A stretch of DNA of 64,000 nt from contig NZ_JACLAW010000005.1 in NCBI RefSeq assembly GCF_014230315.1, positions 186,001-250,000 of the forward strand, written 5' to 3'. The DNA is from Novosphingobium flavum (GTDB taxonomy: Bacteria > Pseudomonadota > Alphaproteobacteria > Sphingomonadales > Sphingomonadaceae). The position numbers were made by a program, and so were the translations under genes. Under the pieces are notes generated by a model. It did not search any database. It saw nothing but the letters and a program-made list of their open reading frames with translations, and was not told the origin of the DNA. Below, in pieces: positions 50,169 through 58,634 of this stretch. How positions within the stretch are numbered: the first letter of the stretch is position 1; every line of letters starts with the position of its first letter.

Positions 50169-51191
50169 TTAGGCCGCGACGGGCGTCTTGAGGGCAGGGA
50201 CGGTTTCTTCGCCAAGCAGCTTGGCCAGCATGACCTGCTGACGGCGGACCTGTTCGACCGAATCCGGTTCTTCCACGTCCTCGATCCAGCGGTTGCCTTC
50301 GTATTCCGAGCAGATGTAGCCCTGATAGCCGCCCTTCTGCAGCACCTCGACGATCTTGTCGTAGGGGATGGACGGCTCAACACAGTCCTCGGTCATCTGG
50401 TAGAACTTGCCGTGGATGTTGTGGATGCGCGGCATGAATTCCAGCATACGCTTCGGCTCGAAGGCCGAGTTGTGGCGCAGGGCTTCGGCCATGGAGATCG
50501 CGGCCTTGTTTGCGCCCATCTGCATCGCGCCAAGAATCACGTATTCCGAAAGGACGCGGTCCTGATAGGCCTTCTCGATGTAGTCGGCGATTTCGGGCTG
50601 GGCGCCCTGGCGCAGGAAGCGCTCCTTCCACACCGGCGGATAGGCATGGAGGAACATCCCCATGTCGGGCAGGAAGCCGAGCGCGTCGGACCCGCTCTTT
50701 TCATAGGCTTCGGCGTGGCGGACGATCCACGGATGATCGAAGTGCAGCGGGGCGTGCACCTCGATCAGGATCTTGATGCCCTTTTCCTCGGCATAGGGCG
50801 CAGCCGCCACCAGCACGTCAGGCGAAATCGAGACAAGCGCGCGGATGAACTTCATACCGAGGCGGGCGCCGAAATCGATGTCGTTCTTCACGCTGGCGAC
50901 TTGTTCTTCGAAGGCCATTTCGCGGCCCTTGTAGCGCTTGTAGTCCAGCATGAAGTCATGGCTGACCGGGGTGCAGTCATACTTGCCGATCAGGCTGTGC
51001 CAGTTGGCCACGTCGGCGTCGGCCGCGCCATATTCGGGCCAGCCCCAGAAGGTCTGCTCGCCGATGATCTCGATGCCCTTGGCGCCGAGTTCCGCGCTGG
51101 TGCGGATGCAGTCTTCCAGGGTCATCTTCCCCTGGAATGTCTCGTTTTGATAGGAATAGAGGCTGACGCCCCGTTTGATTGCACTGGCCAT
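50169..51191 (-). CDS. TIM-barrel protein, probable C-glycoside deglycosidase alpha subunit (pair 2)
   Basis: A 340-residue protein with the alpha-subunit motifs: E144/H146 in ILIEVHAPLHFDHP, D176 in LGFLPDMGMF, H260 in HNIHGKFYQ and E296/E298 in ICSEYEGN. Compared with the first alpha subunit (331 residues), the metal site is preserved while loops differ, so substrate preference is probably different. First gene of a leftward four-gene operon (alpha 2, beta 2, DUF1080, GH1). A strong GGAGG precedes the ATG. Confidence 0.74.
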   Translation of the reverse strand: MASAIKRGVSLYSYQNETFQGKMTLEDCIRTSAELGAKGIEIIGEQTFWGWPEYGAADADVANWHSLIGKYDCTPVSHDFMLDYKRYKGREMAFEEQVASVKNDIDFGARLGMKFIRALVSISPDVLVAAAPYAEEKGIKILIEVHAPLHFDHPWIVRHAEAYEKSGSDALGFLPDMGMFLHAYPPVWKERFLRQGAQPEIADYIEKAYQDRVLSEYVILGAMQMGANKAAISMAEALRHNSAFEPKRMLEFMPRIHNIHGKFYQMTEDCVEPSIPYDKIVEVLQKGGYQGYICSEYEGNRWIEDVEEPDSVEQVRRQQVMLAKLLGEETVPALKTPVAA

Positions 51192-51303
51192 GAAAACCTC
51201 CGCAAGGTTGCTTGTTCAGGGGGCGGGGCGTGAGGTGAGGCAGGCCTGCGCCGCGATTGCGGCGGGGCCTGCGTTCAGACTCTCTCCCCTGGGGCCTGGG
51301 CCC

Positions 51304-51395
51304 TAATTGGAACGGATATTCGTATAAATCGGCCCATCCGTCAAGCCGCGATTGTGGTGCCTTGATCGAAATTTAGAATCAATATATTTCTTCTG
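51304..51395. promoter_or_regulatory. AT-rich divergent promoter region
   Basis: Between the deglycosidase pair 2 operon (leftward) and the DoxX-like operon (rightward): TATTCGTATA at 51317-51326, as at 36997, and TTTAGAAT (51372-51379) with TATATTTC following, a weak match to the island half-site. Confidence 0.4.
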
Positions 51396-51441
51396 AAAAA
51401 TACGGTCAGGTTGGCAGGCCGGGTGAAATGGGGAGATCGCC

Positions 51442-51870
51442 GTGGGCAGTTCGGCAGAAGGGCGCGGGAGCCGCGTGGCGCAAGGATTGTGCCGCGCCAG
51501 TCTGTTCGTGGCCGCGCTGATGCTGGCAGCAATTTTCGGCTTCGTCGGCTGGAACAAGGCCTTCGCGCCGCTCGCTGAACTGGCCCGCCACGGCGCCTGG
51601 ACGGTGCATTTGCCCGCGGCGCTGGGAAGGGCGGTCGGGTGGAGCGAACTGGTCTGCGCTCTCGCTCTGCTGGGCGCGGTGCTTCCGGCCGGCTTGTGCT
51701 GGTGCCGGTCGGCGGCGCTGGTCCTCATCGCCAATCAGCTGATTGCCGCCGCCGTCCACACGGTGCGCGGCGAGACTGCGGCCTTGCCGCAGAACGGCGT
51801 GCTGATCGCGCTGCTTCTGTTGGTCGCGGCGCTCGCTCACGGCATCTTACAAAGGGAGAGAGAAATATGA
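51442..51870 (+). CDS. DoxX-like small membrane protein
   Basis: 142 residues, four predicted helices, GTG start after GGGAGA. The FGFVGWNKAFAPL and VGWSELVCALALLGAVLP segments are typical of DoxX/DoxD-like proteins, which act in quinone-linked or redox contexts. It overlaps the following SnoaL-like gene by four bases (ATGA). Role in the island unknown. Confidence 0.72.
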   Translation: MGSSAEGRGSRVAQGLCRASLFVAALMLAAIFGFVGWNKAFAPLAELARHGAWTVHLPAALGRAVGWSELVCALALLGAVLPAGLCWCRSAALVLIANQLIAAAVHTVRGETAALPQNGVLIALLLLVAALAHGILQREREI

Positions 51871-52694
51871 AGCAGGTGCTTGCATTCACGGCATTATTGG
51901 CCATCGCCGTTCCGGCCGCCGCAGCTACGAAGGGAGGCGGAACCGAGGTGTCGTCGCTCAAGGCAGAGATCGCCGAATTGCGAACGCTGGCCCGCGCGAG
52001 CCGGGACCGGGGCGAGATCGAGAATCTGTTCTCGCGCTACATGTACCTGCACAACGCTTTCCATGATCCCGAGATCGTCCCGCTCTGGGCGAAGAAGGGC
52101 ACGCCGGGAATCCGCGCGCAATACAGCAACAACGGGGTTTACACGTCGTGGGAGTCGATCACGGCCTACCACGCCCAGCGGCCCAACCCGAAGGGCAAGC
52201 TGGTGTTCCACTATGTCGCCTCGCCGCTGATAGAGGTCGCGGCCGATGGGCAGACGGCCAAGGGCCTATGGGTCATGTCTGGAGTGGAATCGGGCCTGAC
52301 CGATCCCGAAGCCGCCAAGCTCGCGCCAGAATTCATGTACGTGAAGGACGTCATGGTCGATGGCAAGCGGGTGTGGATGCACGAGATCCTCGCCAAGTAC
52401 GGGGTCGATTTCATCCGTCAGGACGGCCAGTGGAAGATCTGGCACTTCCACTGCTACGAGATCGCCCGGAGTCCGCTCGGCATGGGCTGGATTCCCTTCG
52501 CCGCCAAGTCGCAGGACAACCCTTTCAGCGATGATCTCATGTACTTCGGCGAGGACGGCAAGCCGGTGCTGATGCCGAAGCCCGACGGGCCGGCGAAAAT
52601 GCGCAACAATCCCTATCGCACCGATACCGGCCAGACCCTCGATGCCCCGCCGCCGGTGCCCTATCGCACCATGTCCGAAACCTTCGAGTACTGA
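51867..52694 (+). CDS. Exported SnoaL-like (NTF2-fold) protein
   Basis: A 275-residue protein with a signal peptide (about residues 1-19, PAAAA). The body is an NTF2/SnoaL-like cone: IENLFSRYMYLHNAFHDPE, a cysteine-poor sheet with GVDFIRQDGQWKIWHFHCYEIARS. SnoaL_4-like proteins of this kind accompany aromatic-degradation genes, sometimes acting as hydratases or lyases. Export and the length of over 250 residues are a little unusual. Coupled to the DoxX-like gene; a carboxylesterase follows. Confidence 0.75.
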   Translation: MKQVLAFTALLAIAVPAAAATKGGGTEVSSLKAEIAELRTLARASRDRGEIENLFSRYMYLHNAFHDPEIVPLWAKKGTPGIRAQYSNNGVYTSWESITAYHAQRPNPKGKLVFHYVASPLIEVAADGQTAKGLWVMSGVESGLTDPEAAKLAPEFMYVKDVMVDGKRVWMHEILAKYGVDFIRQDGQWKIWHFHCYEIARSPLGMGWIPFAAKSQDNPFSDDLMYFGEDGKPVLMPKPDGPAKMRNNPYRTDTGQTLDAPPPVPYRTMSETFEY

Positions 52695-52701
52695 GCGCGC
52701 C

Positions 52702-54267
52702 ATGGTTCACATCAGTCATTGCCTCGCGCTCGCCCTCGCCGTTTCGGCGGGCGCTGCGCTCGCCGATCCGGTTGCGCAGACCGAGGCCGGATCAGTCCGC
52801 GGGATCGAGCGAGGCGCCGTCCAGGCCTTCCTCGGCATTCCTTATGCCGCCCCGCCCACGGGGCAGCGCCGCTGGCGAGAGCCCTTGCCAGTCAGTCCGT
52901 GGCAGGGCCATCGCGATGCCACCCGTCCCGGTCCGGCCTGCTATCAGGCGCTAGCCGGGGCATGGGGTCCTTACACGGCGGAATTCGTGGCCGGTGCGCC
53001 GATCAGCGAGGACTGCCTGACGCTCAACATCTGGAAGCCCGCCGGGGGCCGGCGCGGCCTGCCGGTGCTGGTCTTTATCCATGGCGGAGCGTTTCAGGGC
53101 GGGGCCGGGAGTCTGCCGGTCTATGACGGGTCGGGCCTTGCCGCGCGGGGCGCCGTGGTCATCACGATCAATTACCGGGTGGGGGTGTTCGGCTTTCTCG
53201 CCCATCCGGGACTTACCGCCGAATCTCCTCTCAAGACCTCGGGCAACTACGGCCTGCTCGATCAGATCGCTGCCCTGCGCTGGGTGAGGGACAATGCCGC
53301 CGGCTTCGGCGGCAACCCGGCGAACGTCACCGTATCGGGTGAATCCGCCGGCGCCGCCTCGGTCAACGACCTGCTCGTCTCGCCCTTGGCGAAGGGCCTG
53401 TTCGCCCGTGCGATCTCGTTCAGCGGCGCCAGCATGGCGATCGATGCGCCGAATCGGATCGTGGGCGAGAGCGATGGCGCGGCGCTGGGAAAACGTCTCG
53501 ATGCGCCTTCGGTCGAGGTCTTGCGAGCCGCCTCGGCCGACCGGCTGGTAGAGGCAACCCGGATGGGGCCGGCCGAGGGTGGGGGCGTCCCCCGCTTCGT
53601 CTACGTGCCCCATGTCGATGGCGTGGTCCTGCCCCACGATCCGAGCGATGCGGCGGGGCGGGTGGTCTCTGCCGTGCCGTTGCTGACGGGTTACAATGCG
53701 GCAGAGATGATCGACCTGTCCGTACGCACTCCCGCCGATTTTGAACGTGCGGTGCGCGGCCGATATGGTGCCTTTGCAGACCGTTTGCAGGCGCTTTATC
53801 CGCACGCGACGGAGGACGAGGTGTCCAGGTCGAACGTCCTGATTAGCCGGGATCGCTACATGGCCGGCCTGATCCTGTGGTCGCGCGCGCGAACGGCGGC
53901 CTCCGGCCAGCCGGTCCATACTTATCTTTACGACCATCCCTATCCGCCGGCCCGCGGCGGCAAGGCATGGGGCGCGTTCCACTCCTCGGGCCTGCCCTAC
54001 GTGTTCGGTGCGCTGGGCCACGGCGACCGGGTGTTCACCGCGGCCGACCACGCCGTTTCACGGCAATGGCAGGATATTGTCCTCGCCTTCATGCGCACCG
54101 GAAATCCGTCGCTCAAAGCGCGTGCGTGGCCCAAGATCGGGGCCACAACGGTGAACGCGATGGTAATCGGCGATCGGCCTGGGATGCGGCCTGCGGTATC
54201 CTCGCCCGCGCGCTTCGAGGCCTTTCGCGCCTATGCGGCCGCCGGAGGAAAGCTGGGGCTCAACTGA
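52702..54267 (+). CDS. Exported type-B carboxylesterase
   Basis: A 521-residue COesterase-family enzyme with a signal peptide (to about residue 20). FLGIPYAAPPTGQRRW, the oxyanion loop FIHGGAFQGG, the nucleophile elbow GESAGAASVND and C-terminal histidine in AWGAFHSSGLPYVFG give a complete-looking triad apart from the acid, which I cannot place with confidence. Such enzymes hydrolyse phenolic or acyl esters; here it could free acylated glycosides. The stop is followed by a strong terminator hairpin shared with the convergent ThuA gene. Confidence 0.85.
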   Translation: MVHISHCLALALAVSAGAALADPVAQTEAGSVRGIERGAVQAFLGIPYAAPPTGQRRWREPLPVSPWQGHRDATRPGPACYQALAGAWGPYTAEFVAGAPISEDCLTLNIWKPAGGRRGLPVLVFIHGGAFQGGAGSLPVYDGSGLAARGAVVITINYRVGVFGFLAHPGLTAESPLKTSGNYGLLDQIAALRWVRDNAAGFGGNPANVTVSGESAGAASVNDLLVSPLAKGLFARAISFSGASMAIDAPNRIVGESDGAALGKRLDAPSVEVLRAASADRLVEATRMGPAEGGGVPRFVYVPHVDGVVLPHDPSDAAGRVVSAVPLLTGYNAAEMIDLSVRTPADFERAVRGRYGAFADRLQALYPHATEDEVSRSNVLISRDRYMAGLILWSRARTAASGQPVHTYLYDHPYPPARGGKAWGAFHSSGLPYVFGALGHGDRVFTAADHAVSRQWQDIVLAFMRTGNPSLKARAWPKIGATTVNAMVIGDRPGMRPAVSSPARFEAFRAYAAAGGKLGLN

Positions 54268-54276
54268 TTCATCAGG

Positions 54277-54318
54277 TTCGTTGCGGAGGGCACCCTAAAA
54301 GGTGCCCTCCGCAACGAA
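54277..54318. terminator. Bidirectional terminator
   Basis: An 18-bp perfect stem (54277-54294, 54301-54318) with a 6-base loop CTAAAA and a T run right after, between the convergent carboxylesterase and ThuA-like genes. Very stable. Confidence 0.9.
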
Positions 54319-54319
54319 T

Positions 54320-55264
54320 TTACTTCGTGGGATAGTCCTTCGCCTCTTCCAGCACAGGCAAGGTGACCGCACCCGTCGCCGCCCATTCGGTGCCGCGCAG
54401 GATCAGGGTCTGCAGCGGCTGGAAGTGCAGGCTGACCTCGTCGTGCCCGAGGGTGATCGAGAACACCCGGCCCTTGCCATAGTCCGCGGTCCAGACCTGC
54501 GGATGGTCCGCATCCATGCCCTTCATCGCCTTTAGCTTCTCGGGTGTGTAGGCCGCCACCGGATACTTGGGCCCGGTCAGCTTCGGGTCGTAGCTTGCTG
54601 AAGAGTCGCGTGCTGTCGCGAGGACATGAATCCGGGCCTCCGGATCGAAGGCCATGTTGGTGTACATATCGTCGTTGTAGGTCCAGACGAACTCGCGCAT
54701 CCCCGCCGTGATCGGGTGTGAGCGATCCACGATATGCACCGGAAAGGCCCCCGGCGGCGCGCGGCGGCTGGACCCCGGCTCCATCGCCGCACCGATCAGC
54801 CGCTTGTATTCCGGCACGTCGCGTCCCCAAGTGAACGACGAGTGATAGGCAACCAGCCCGCCGCCTTCTCGCACATACTGGTACAGCGCCTTGAAGGCTT
54901 CGTCAGACCAGAGGTGCTGGGCAGGATCGGCATAGTTCCAGCGGCTGGAGTAGTTGAGCAGCACCACGTCGTAGCCCTTGAGCGTGGCAAGGTCGCCGTG
55001 GTCGAAGTCTTCGGTAACCCGCACATCGAACCGCTTCGTGTCCTGCATCAGGGTGCGGAGCATGTTGTTCACGCCGGTCCAGTCGTGCTCATAGGAGTTC
55101 TGGCCGGAGATGATCAGCACCTTGATGCGCTGTTCCTTTGGATTCACCGGGATGCCAACACGCTGCACGGTCTCGGGCGGGCGATAGTCTATGGTGACGA
55201 TGACCTGCGCGGCGGCGGGCATCGCTACGGCGCCCAGCAACAGGGCAAGCGCATTCGCTTTCAT
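54320..55264 (-). CDS. Exported ThuA-like protein
   Basis: A 314-residue protein with a signal peptide (PAAAQ) and the ThuA/trehalose-utilisation fold: KVLIISGQNSYEHDWTGV, LKGYDVVLLNYSSRWN, GGGLVAYHSSFTWGRDV, and HPITAGMREFVWTYNDDMY. ThuA-like proteins occur with 3-keto-sugar pathways and DUF1080 proteins. Part of a leftward operon with an MFS transporter and an isomerase-like protein. Precise activity not established. Confidence 0.83.
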   Translation of the reverse strand: MKANALALLLGAVAMPAAAQVIVTIDYRPPETVQRVGIPVNPKEQRIKVLIISGQNSYEHDWTGVNNMLRTLMQDTKRFDVRVTEDFDHGDLATLKGYDVVLLNYSSRWNYADPAQHLWSDEAFKALYQYVREGGGLVAYHSSFTWGRDVPEYKRLIGAAMEPGSSRRAPPGAFPVHIVDRSHPITAGMREFVWTYNDDMYTNMAFDPEARIHVLATARDSSASYDPKLTGPKYPVAAYTPEKLKAMKGMDADHPQVWTADYGKGRVFSITLGHDEVSLHFQPLQTLILRGTEWAATGAVTLPVLEEAKDYPTK

Positions 55265-55295
55265 CGTTCTCTCTCCCTTGGGTTCTTGTGGTTTT

Positions 55296-56633
55296 TCAGG
55301 CTGCTGCCGGCACGGGCGCCGGGCGGCGCAGGGTGGGCCAGGCCAGCACGATCACGGTCTGCAGCGTGAGCAGCACGACGGCGCTGCCATAATAGGCCCA
55401 GCGGATCGCTTCCCGCGCCGTTTCGGAATTGGCGCCGGGGGTATAGTCGACCGCGCCGAGGAGCCAGGCGAACCCTGCCGTGCCAACCGCCATGCCGACC
55501 TTGGTCGACAGGCTGACCCCGGCCGAGAGCAGGCCCTCGCGGCGCACGCCAAATTGGGCCTCGTGGTGATCGACCGTCTCGGCAATCATCGTGAAAGCAG
55601 CCGTGATGGTGATCGAGGTGGCAAGGCAGGCGAGGAAATAGAGCGCCAGGAACAGGGCGGTGTTGTTCTCGGCCAGCGGCAGCAGCCCGAACAGGGCGGC
55701 GGCGACAGCCAGCACCGCTGTGCTACCGGCCCTGAGCCCGGTCCGCGCAAGGATCGGCGGCGCCACAAAGGAAGACAGCAACAACATCCCCGAAACCGCC
55801 GGAAGCATGACCGAGATCATCCAAGGCCGCCCAAGCACCTCGATCGCGAAATATGTAGTGGCCGACATCATCAGGCCGAACCGGATGAAATAGGTCAGGC
55901 AGAAGCCGAAGCAGACCAGCCAGGCCCGGTTTCCCAGCATCTGCCGCACGGCGGGCAGGATGGCGAAGCGGGGGCTGGCGTGATCCTCGAAACGCTCGCG
56001 GCAAAAGTGGAAGAGCGCCGCCGTGGCCGTCAGCCCGACCACCGCGAACAGGGCGGCCACGGCCTGGAACCCGTGCCTGAGGTCGCCCCCGCCGAAGAGC
56101 CCGACCAGCGGCATGGTCGCCGCCGTGCCCAGCACGACCGACACCGAAGTGCCCACCGAGCGCATCCCTCCCAGCTTCAGGCGCTCGTGCCGGTCATTGG
56201 TCATCATCGGCATCAGGGCGGTATAGGGAATGGCCTGAGACGACATCAGCAGGCCGAGCGCCTTGAAGGTGACGAATGCAAAAACCAGCTGCGCACCCTG
56301 CGACCATCCCGCCGGGACCGAAAAGACCAGCACGGTGACCACCGCATAGGGTAGCGCGGTGATCAGGAACCAGGGACGGGTGCGGCCCCACCGGCTGTGC
56401 GTCCGATCCACGGCGATGCCGACGAGAATGTCGATGATCGCATCGAGCAGGCGCGCCACTAGAAACACCGTGCCGACAGCCGCCGCCGGCAGGCGGACCA
56501 CGTCGGTATAGTAATAGAGCAGGAAGCCGCTCGCCATGTTGTAGGCGAGGCTGGTGCCAAGATCGCCGAAGCCGTAGCTCAGGCGTTCGGCAAAAGGCAG
56601 TCTGGCGGCCAATGGTGGTCTGTTCTGGGCCAC
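55296..56633 (-). CDS. MFS/GPH-type glycoside symporter
   Basis: A 445-residue transporter with 12 helices and the GPH signature ARLLDAIIDILVGIAVDRTHSRWGRTRPW (D...G...DRT.SRWGRTRP) between helices 2 and 3. It is more typical of glycoside/pentoside symporters than the MFS protein at 42835. Between ThuA-like and isomerase-like genes in one leftward operon, it is a good candidate for importing a glucoside or released sugar. Confidence 0.85.
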   Translation of the reverse strand: MAQNRPPLAARLPFAERLSYGFGDLGTSLAYNMASGFLLYYYTDVVRLPAAAVGTVFLVARLLDAIIDILVGIAVDRTHSRWGRTRPWFLITALPYAVVTVLVFSVPAGWSQGAQLVFAFVTFKALGLLMSSQAIPYTALMPMMTNDRHERLKLGGMRSVGTSVSVVLGTAATMPLVGLFGGGDLRHGFQAVAALFAVVGLTATAALFHFCRERFEDHASPRFAILPAVRQMLGNRAWLVCFGFCLTYFIRFGLMMSATTYFAIEVLGRPWMISVMLPAVSGMLLLSSFVAPPILARTGLRAGSTAVLAVAAALFGLLPLAENNTALFLALYFLACLATSITITAAFTMIAETVDHHEAQFGVRREGLLSAGVSLSTKVGMAVGTAGFAWLLGAVDYTPGANSETAREAIRWAYYGSAVVLLTLQTVIVLAWPTLRRPAPVPAAA

Positions 56634-56666
56634 GGCAACTCTCCCGGTTGCGGGTCGGCGCGGGGC

Positions 56667-57428
56667 CTAGAGCCCCAGCGCCTCCCGAGCCTTGGCATGG
56701 GACTGGTCGATCGGCAGGGTCGGGAAGTATTCCAGCCCTATTCCGCCCTGATAGCCGAGATCGCGCAGGGTCTGCATGACGCGCGGCCAATCGAGCGTTC
56801 CGGTGCCTGGCTCGTTGCGTTCGTCCATGTCGGCGACCTGAACGTGTGCGACGAGATGGATGCGGCCGGTCAGCACCTCCGCCATGTCTTCGCCCATGAC
56901 CGCGCTGTGCCAGACGTCGTAGAGCAGGCGCAGGTTGGGGCTTGCCACCGCATCGATGAGGTCGAGCCCCAGCTTGGTGCTGACAAGGTACATCGCCGAG
57001 AACAGGCGGGTGTTGAGCGGTTCGAGCAGCAGGGTCACGTCGGCTTGCTCGGCGAGAGCGGCGGCCTCCTTCAGCGCGGCGACGGCGTTGGCAAAATGCT
57101 CTTCCTCGCTCATGCCCTCGACCCGGAAGCCCGAAGCTACGATCAGCGGCGGCTTGCCGAGGCTTGCGGTTGCCGCGATCGTCTCCTGTACGGCCGCCGC
57201 CAATTCACGGCGCTCTGCCGGATCAACGATGGAGCGGCGCGGATCGACGCAGACCCCGGTCAGGGCCAGCCCCGTCTCGTCCAGCGCGGCGGCGATGCCG
57301 GCCATGTCCTTGTCGCGCCAGAGATGGAATTCGGCAGCGGTAAATCCCGCGCGCGCGGCGGCCCGCACGCGGTCCGCAAGATTGGGGTATTCGGCAAAAT
57401 GCCACTCGATGCAGGGTGCCAGGAACAC
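56667..57428 (-). CDS. Hydroxypyruvate-isomerase-like TIM-barrel protein (second copy)
   Basis: A 253-residue protein starting at a GTG after GGGAGA: the opening APCIEWHFAEYPNLADRVRAAARAGF aligns with the start of the 37107 paralogue, which is why I do not extend it upstream into the LysR gene. Metal candidates are E in LLLEPLNTRLF, D/H in LLYDVWHSAVMGED, H in HVQVADMDER, and E in IGLEYFP. Opens a leftward operon with the GPH symporter and ThuA-like protein. Likely isomerises a small keto-sugar product. Confidence 0.78.
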   Translation of the reverse strand: MFLAPCIEWHFAEYPNLADRVRAAARAGFTAAEFHLWRDKDMAGIAAALDETGLALTGVCVDPRRSIVDPAERRELAAAVQETIAATASLGKPPLIVASGFRVEGMSEEEHFANAVAALKEAAALAEQADVTLLLEPLNTRLFSAMYLVSTKLGLDLIDAVASPNLRLLYDVWHSAVMGEDMAEVLTGRIHLVAHVQVADMDERNEPGTGTLDWPRVMQTLRDLGYQGGIGLEYFPTLPIDQSHAKAREALGL

Positions 57429-57515
57429 GTCAGTCTCCCAAATGGCGGCCCCGCGGCCCGGCTCCTTTGCGAGATCCCGGCCCGTATGCCTGGCGACTTG
57501 GCGTGTCGCTACTTT

Positions 57516-57535
57516 ATTAGAACAATCATTCTCAT
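57516..57535. promoter_or_regulatory. Operator-like inverted repeat before the isomerase-symporter-ThuA operon
   Basis: ATTAGAA, six bases, TTCTCAT: the 39629-39650 repeat with one mismatch. It lies about 90 bases before the leftward isomerase-like start and just inside the 3' flank of the LysR gene (stop at 57532). Confidence 0.55.
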
Positions 57536-58479
57536 TGTGAGGTTGCTTCGTCAAGGGGGAATCCGGCCGGTGCGTCATTGGCGCGAATGACGCGATCGAT
57601 TTGCTGCAGGAGCCAGTTGAGACCGGCATCGTCCGTCCGCGCGCGGTGAAACTGGACCATCTCGCGCATCGGCGGGAAGGCAAACGGCAGCGGCACGATG
57701 GCGATGTCGGTCCGCCGCGCAGCCAGGCGGGCCAGGCGTTCGTGCATGATCCCCAGCCGGAAAGTGCCCACCAGCAGGTCGGGCACCATGGCGAAGGAGG
57801 GGACGATCACTTCCTCGCGCCGGGTAATCCCCAGCGCGCGCAACTGCGCCTCGGCAAAGGTCAGGCGCGTGATTCGTCCGACCCGCACCGAGACATGCCC
57901 GGCCGCCGCAAAAGCCTCGGCGGTGAGCGGGCGCTGGACGAGAGGGTTGTCCTTCCATCCGGCGACGACGTGCTGTTCCTCCAGCAGCAACCTTGACGGG
58001 TTTTGCGGGGAAATGAACTCCTGCGGGATCATCAGCAGGTCGATCTCGCCACGATCGAGCAGGTCTGCCGAATTGTCGTCGGGCGAGACGATCTCCAGTT
58101 CGATGCCTGGCGCCGCCGCAGCAACGGCTATGGTCAGCGGGCGCAGCACCACGTTGGCGAGATAGTCCGACATGGAAACGCGGAACCGGCGGTGCGTGGC
58201 TGCAGGATCGAACAGGGCTGGCTGGCTGGCGAAGGCGTCGATCCCGGCCAGCAGTTCCGCCAGTTGCGGCCGCAGGCGCAGGGCATAGGGAGTGAGCATC
58301 AGGCGCTTGCCATGCTGGATCAGCAGCGGATCGCCGAACCAGCCGCGCAGGCGCCGCAAGGCCGCGCTTGCAGCCGGCTGGCTGAGATGCAGGCGCTTGG
58401 CCGCGCGCGTGACGCTGGCTTCCTCGAGCAACGCGTCGAGCGCGACCAGCAGATTGAGGTCCAGTCCCTTGAAGTGCAT
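57532..58479 (-). CDS. LysR-family regulator, NodD/NahR-like
   Basis: A 315-residue regulator whose N terminus MHFKGLDLNLLVALDALL is the signature of the NodD/NahR subgroup (helix-turn-helix about residues 20-45, SVTRAAKRLHLSQPAASAALRRLR). NodD, NahR and FdeR sense flavonoids or aromatic acids. It is divergent from the flavin monooxygenase-dioxygenase operon and a perfect inverted repeat lies immediately before its start. Likely activates that operon in response to an aromatic inducer. Confidence 0.88.
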   Translation of the reverse strand: MHFKGLDLNLLVALDALLEEASVTRAAKRLHLSQPAASAALRRLRGWFGDPLLIQHGKRLMLTPYALRLRPQLAELLAGIDAFASQPALFDPAATHRRFRVSMSDYLANVVLRPLTIAVAAAAPGIELEIVSPDDNSADLLDRGEIDLLMIPQEFISPQNPSRLLLEEQHVVAGWKDNPLVQRPLTAEAFAAAGHVSVRVGRITRLTFAEAQLRALGITRREEVIVPSFAMVPDLLVGTFRLGIMHERLARLAARRTDIAIVPLPFAFPPMREMVQFHRARTDDAGLNWLLQQIDRVIRANDAPAGFPLDEATSQ

Positions 58480-58480
58480 G

Positions 58481-58503
58481 TTCCATTTGTCCTGTGAATG
58501 GAA
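58481..58503. promoter_or_regulatory. Perfect 7-9-7 inverted repeat (LysR-type site)
   Basis: Arms TTCCATT and AATGGAA separated by nine bases contain a T-N11-A core, directly before the NodD-like regulator's ATG. Probable binding site of the regulator controlling itself and the divergent operon. Confidence 0.6.
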
Positions 58504-58541
58504 AACCATACAAACAAATCATTCGGATAATTGCAACCCGC

Positions 58542-58550
58542 GTTCTAATT
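58542..58550. promoter_or_regulatory. Island operator half-site
   Basis: GTTCTAATT between the NodD-like regulator and the monooxygenase gene matches one arm of the 39629 repeat. The second arm is not visible. Confidence 0.35.
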
Positions 58551-58634
58551 CTGCCTGCGACGATCGAGCGGACAATGTGTCTGCCGCACATGGGAGAAAC
58601 GCGCAGCGGGCTTTGCGCCGCGCGCGACAGAACG

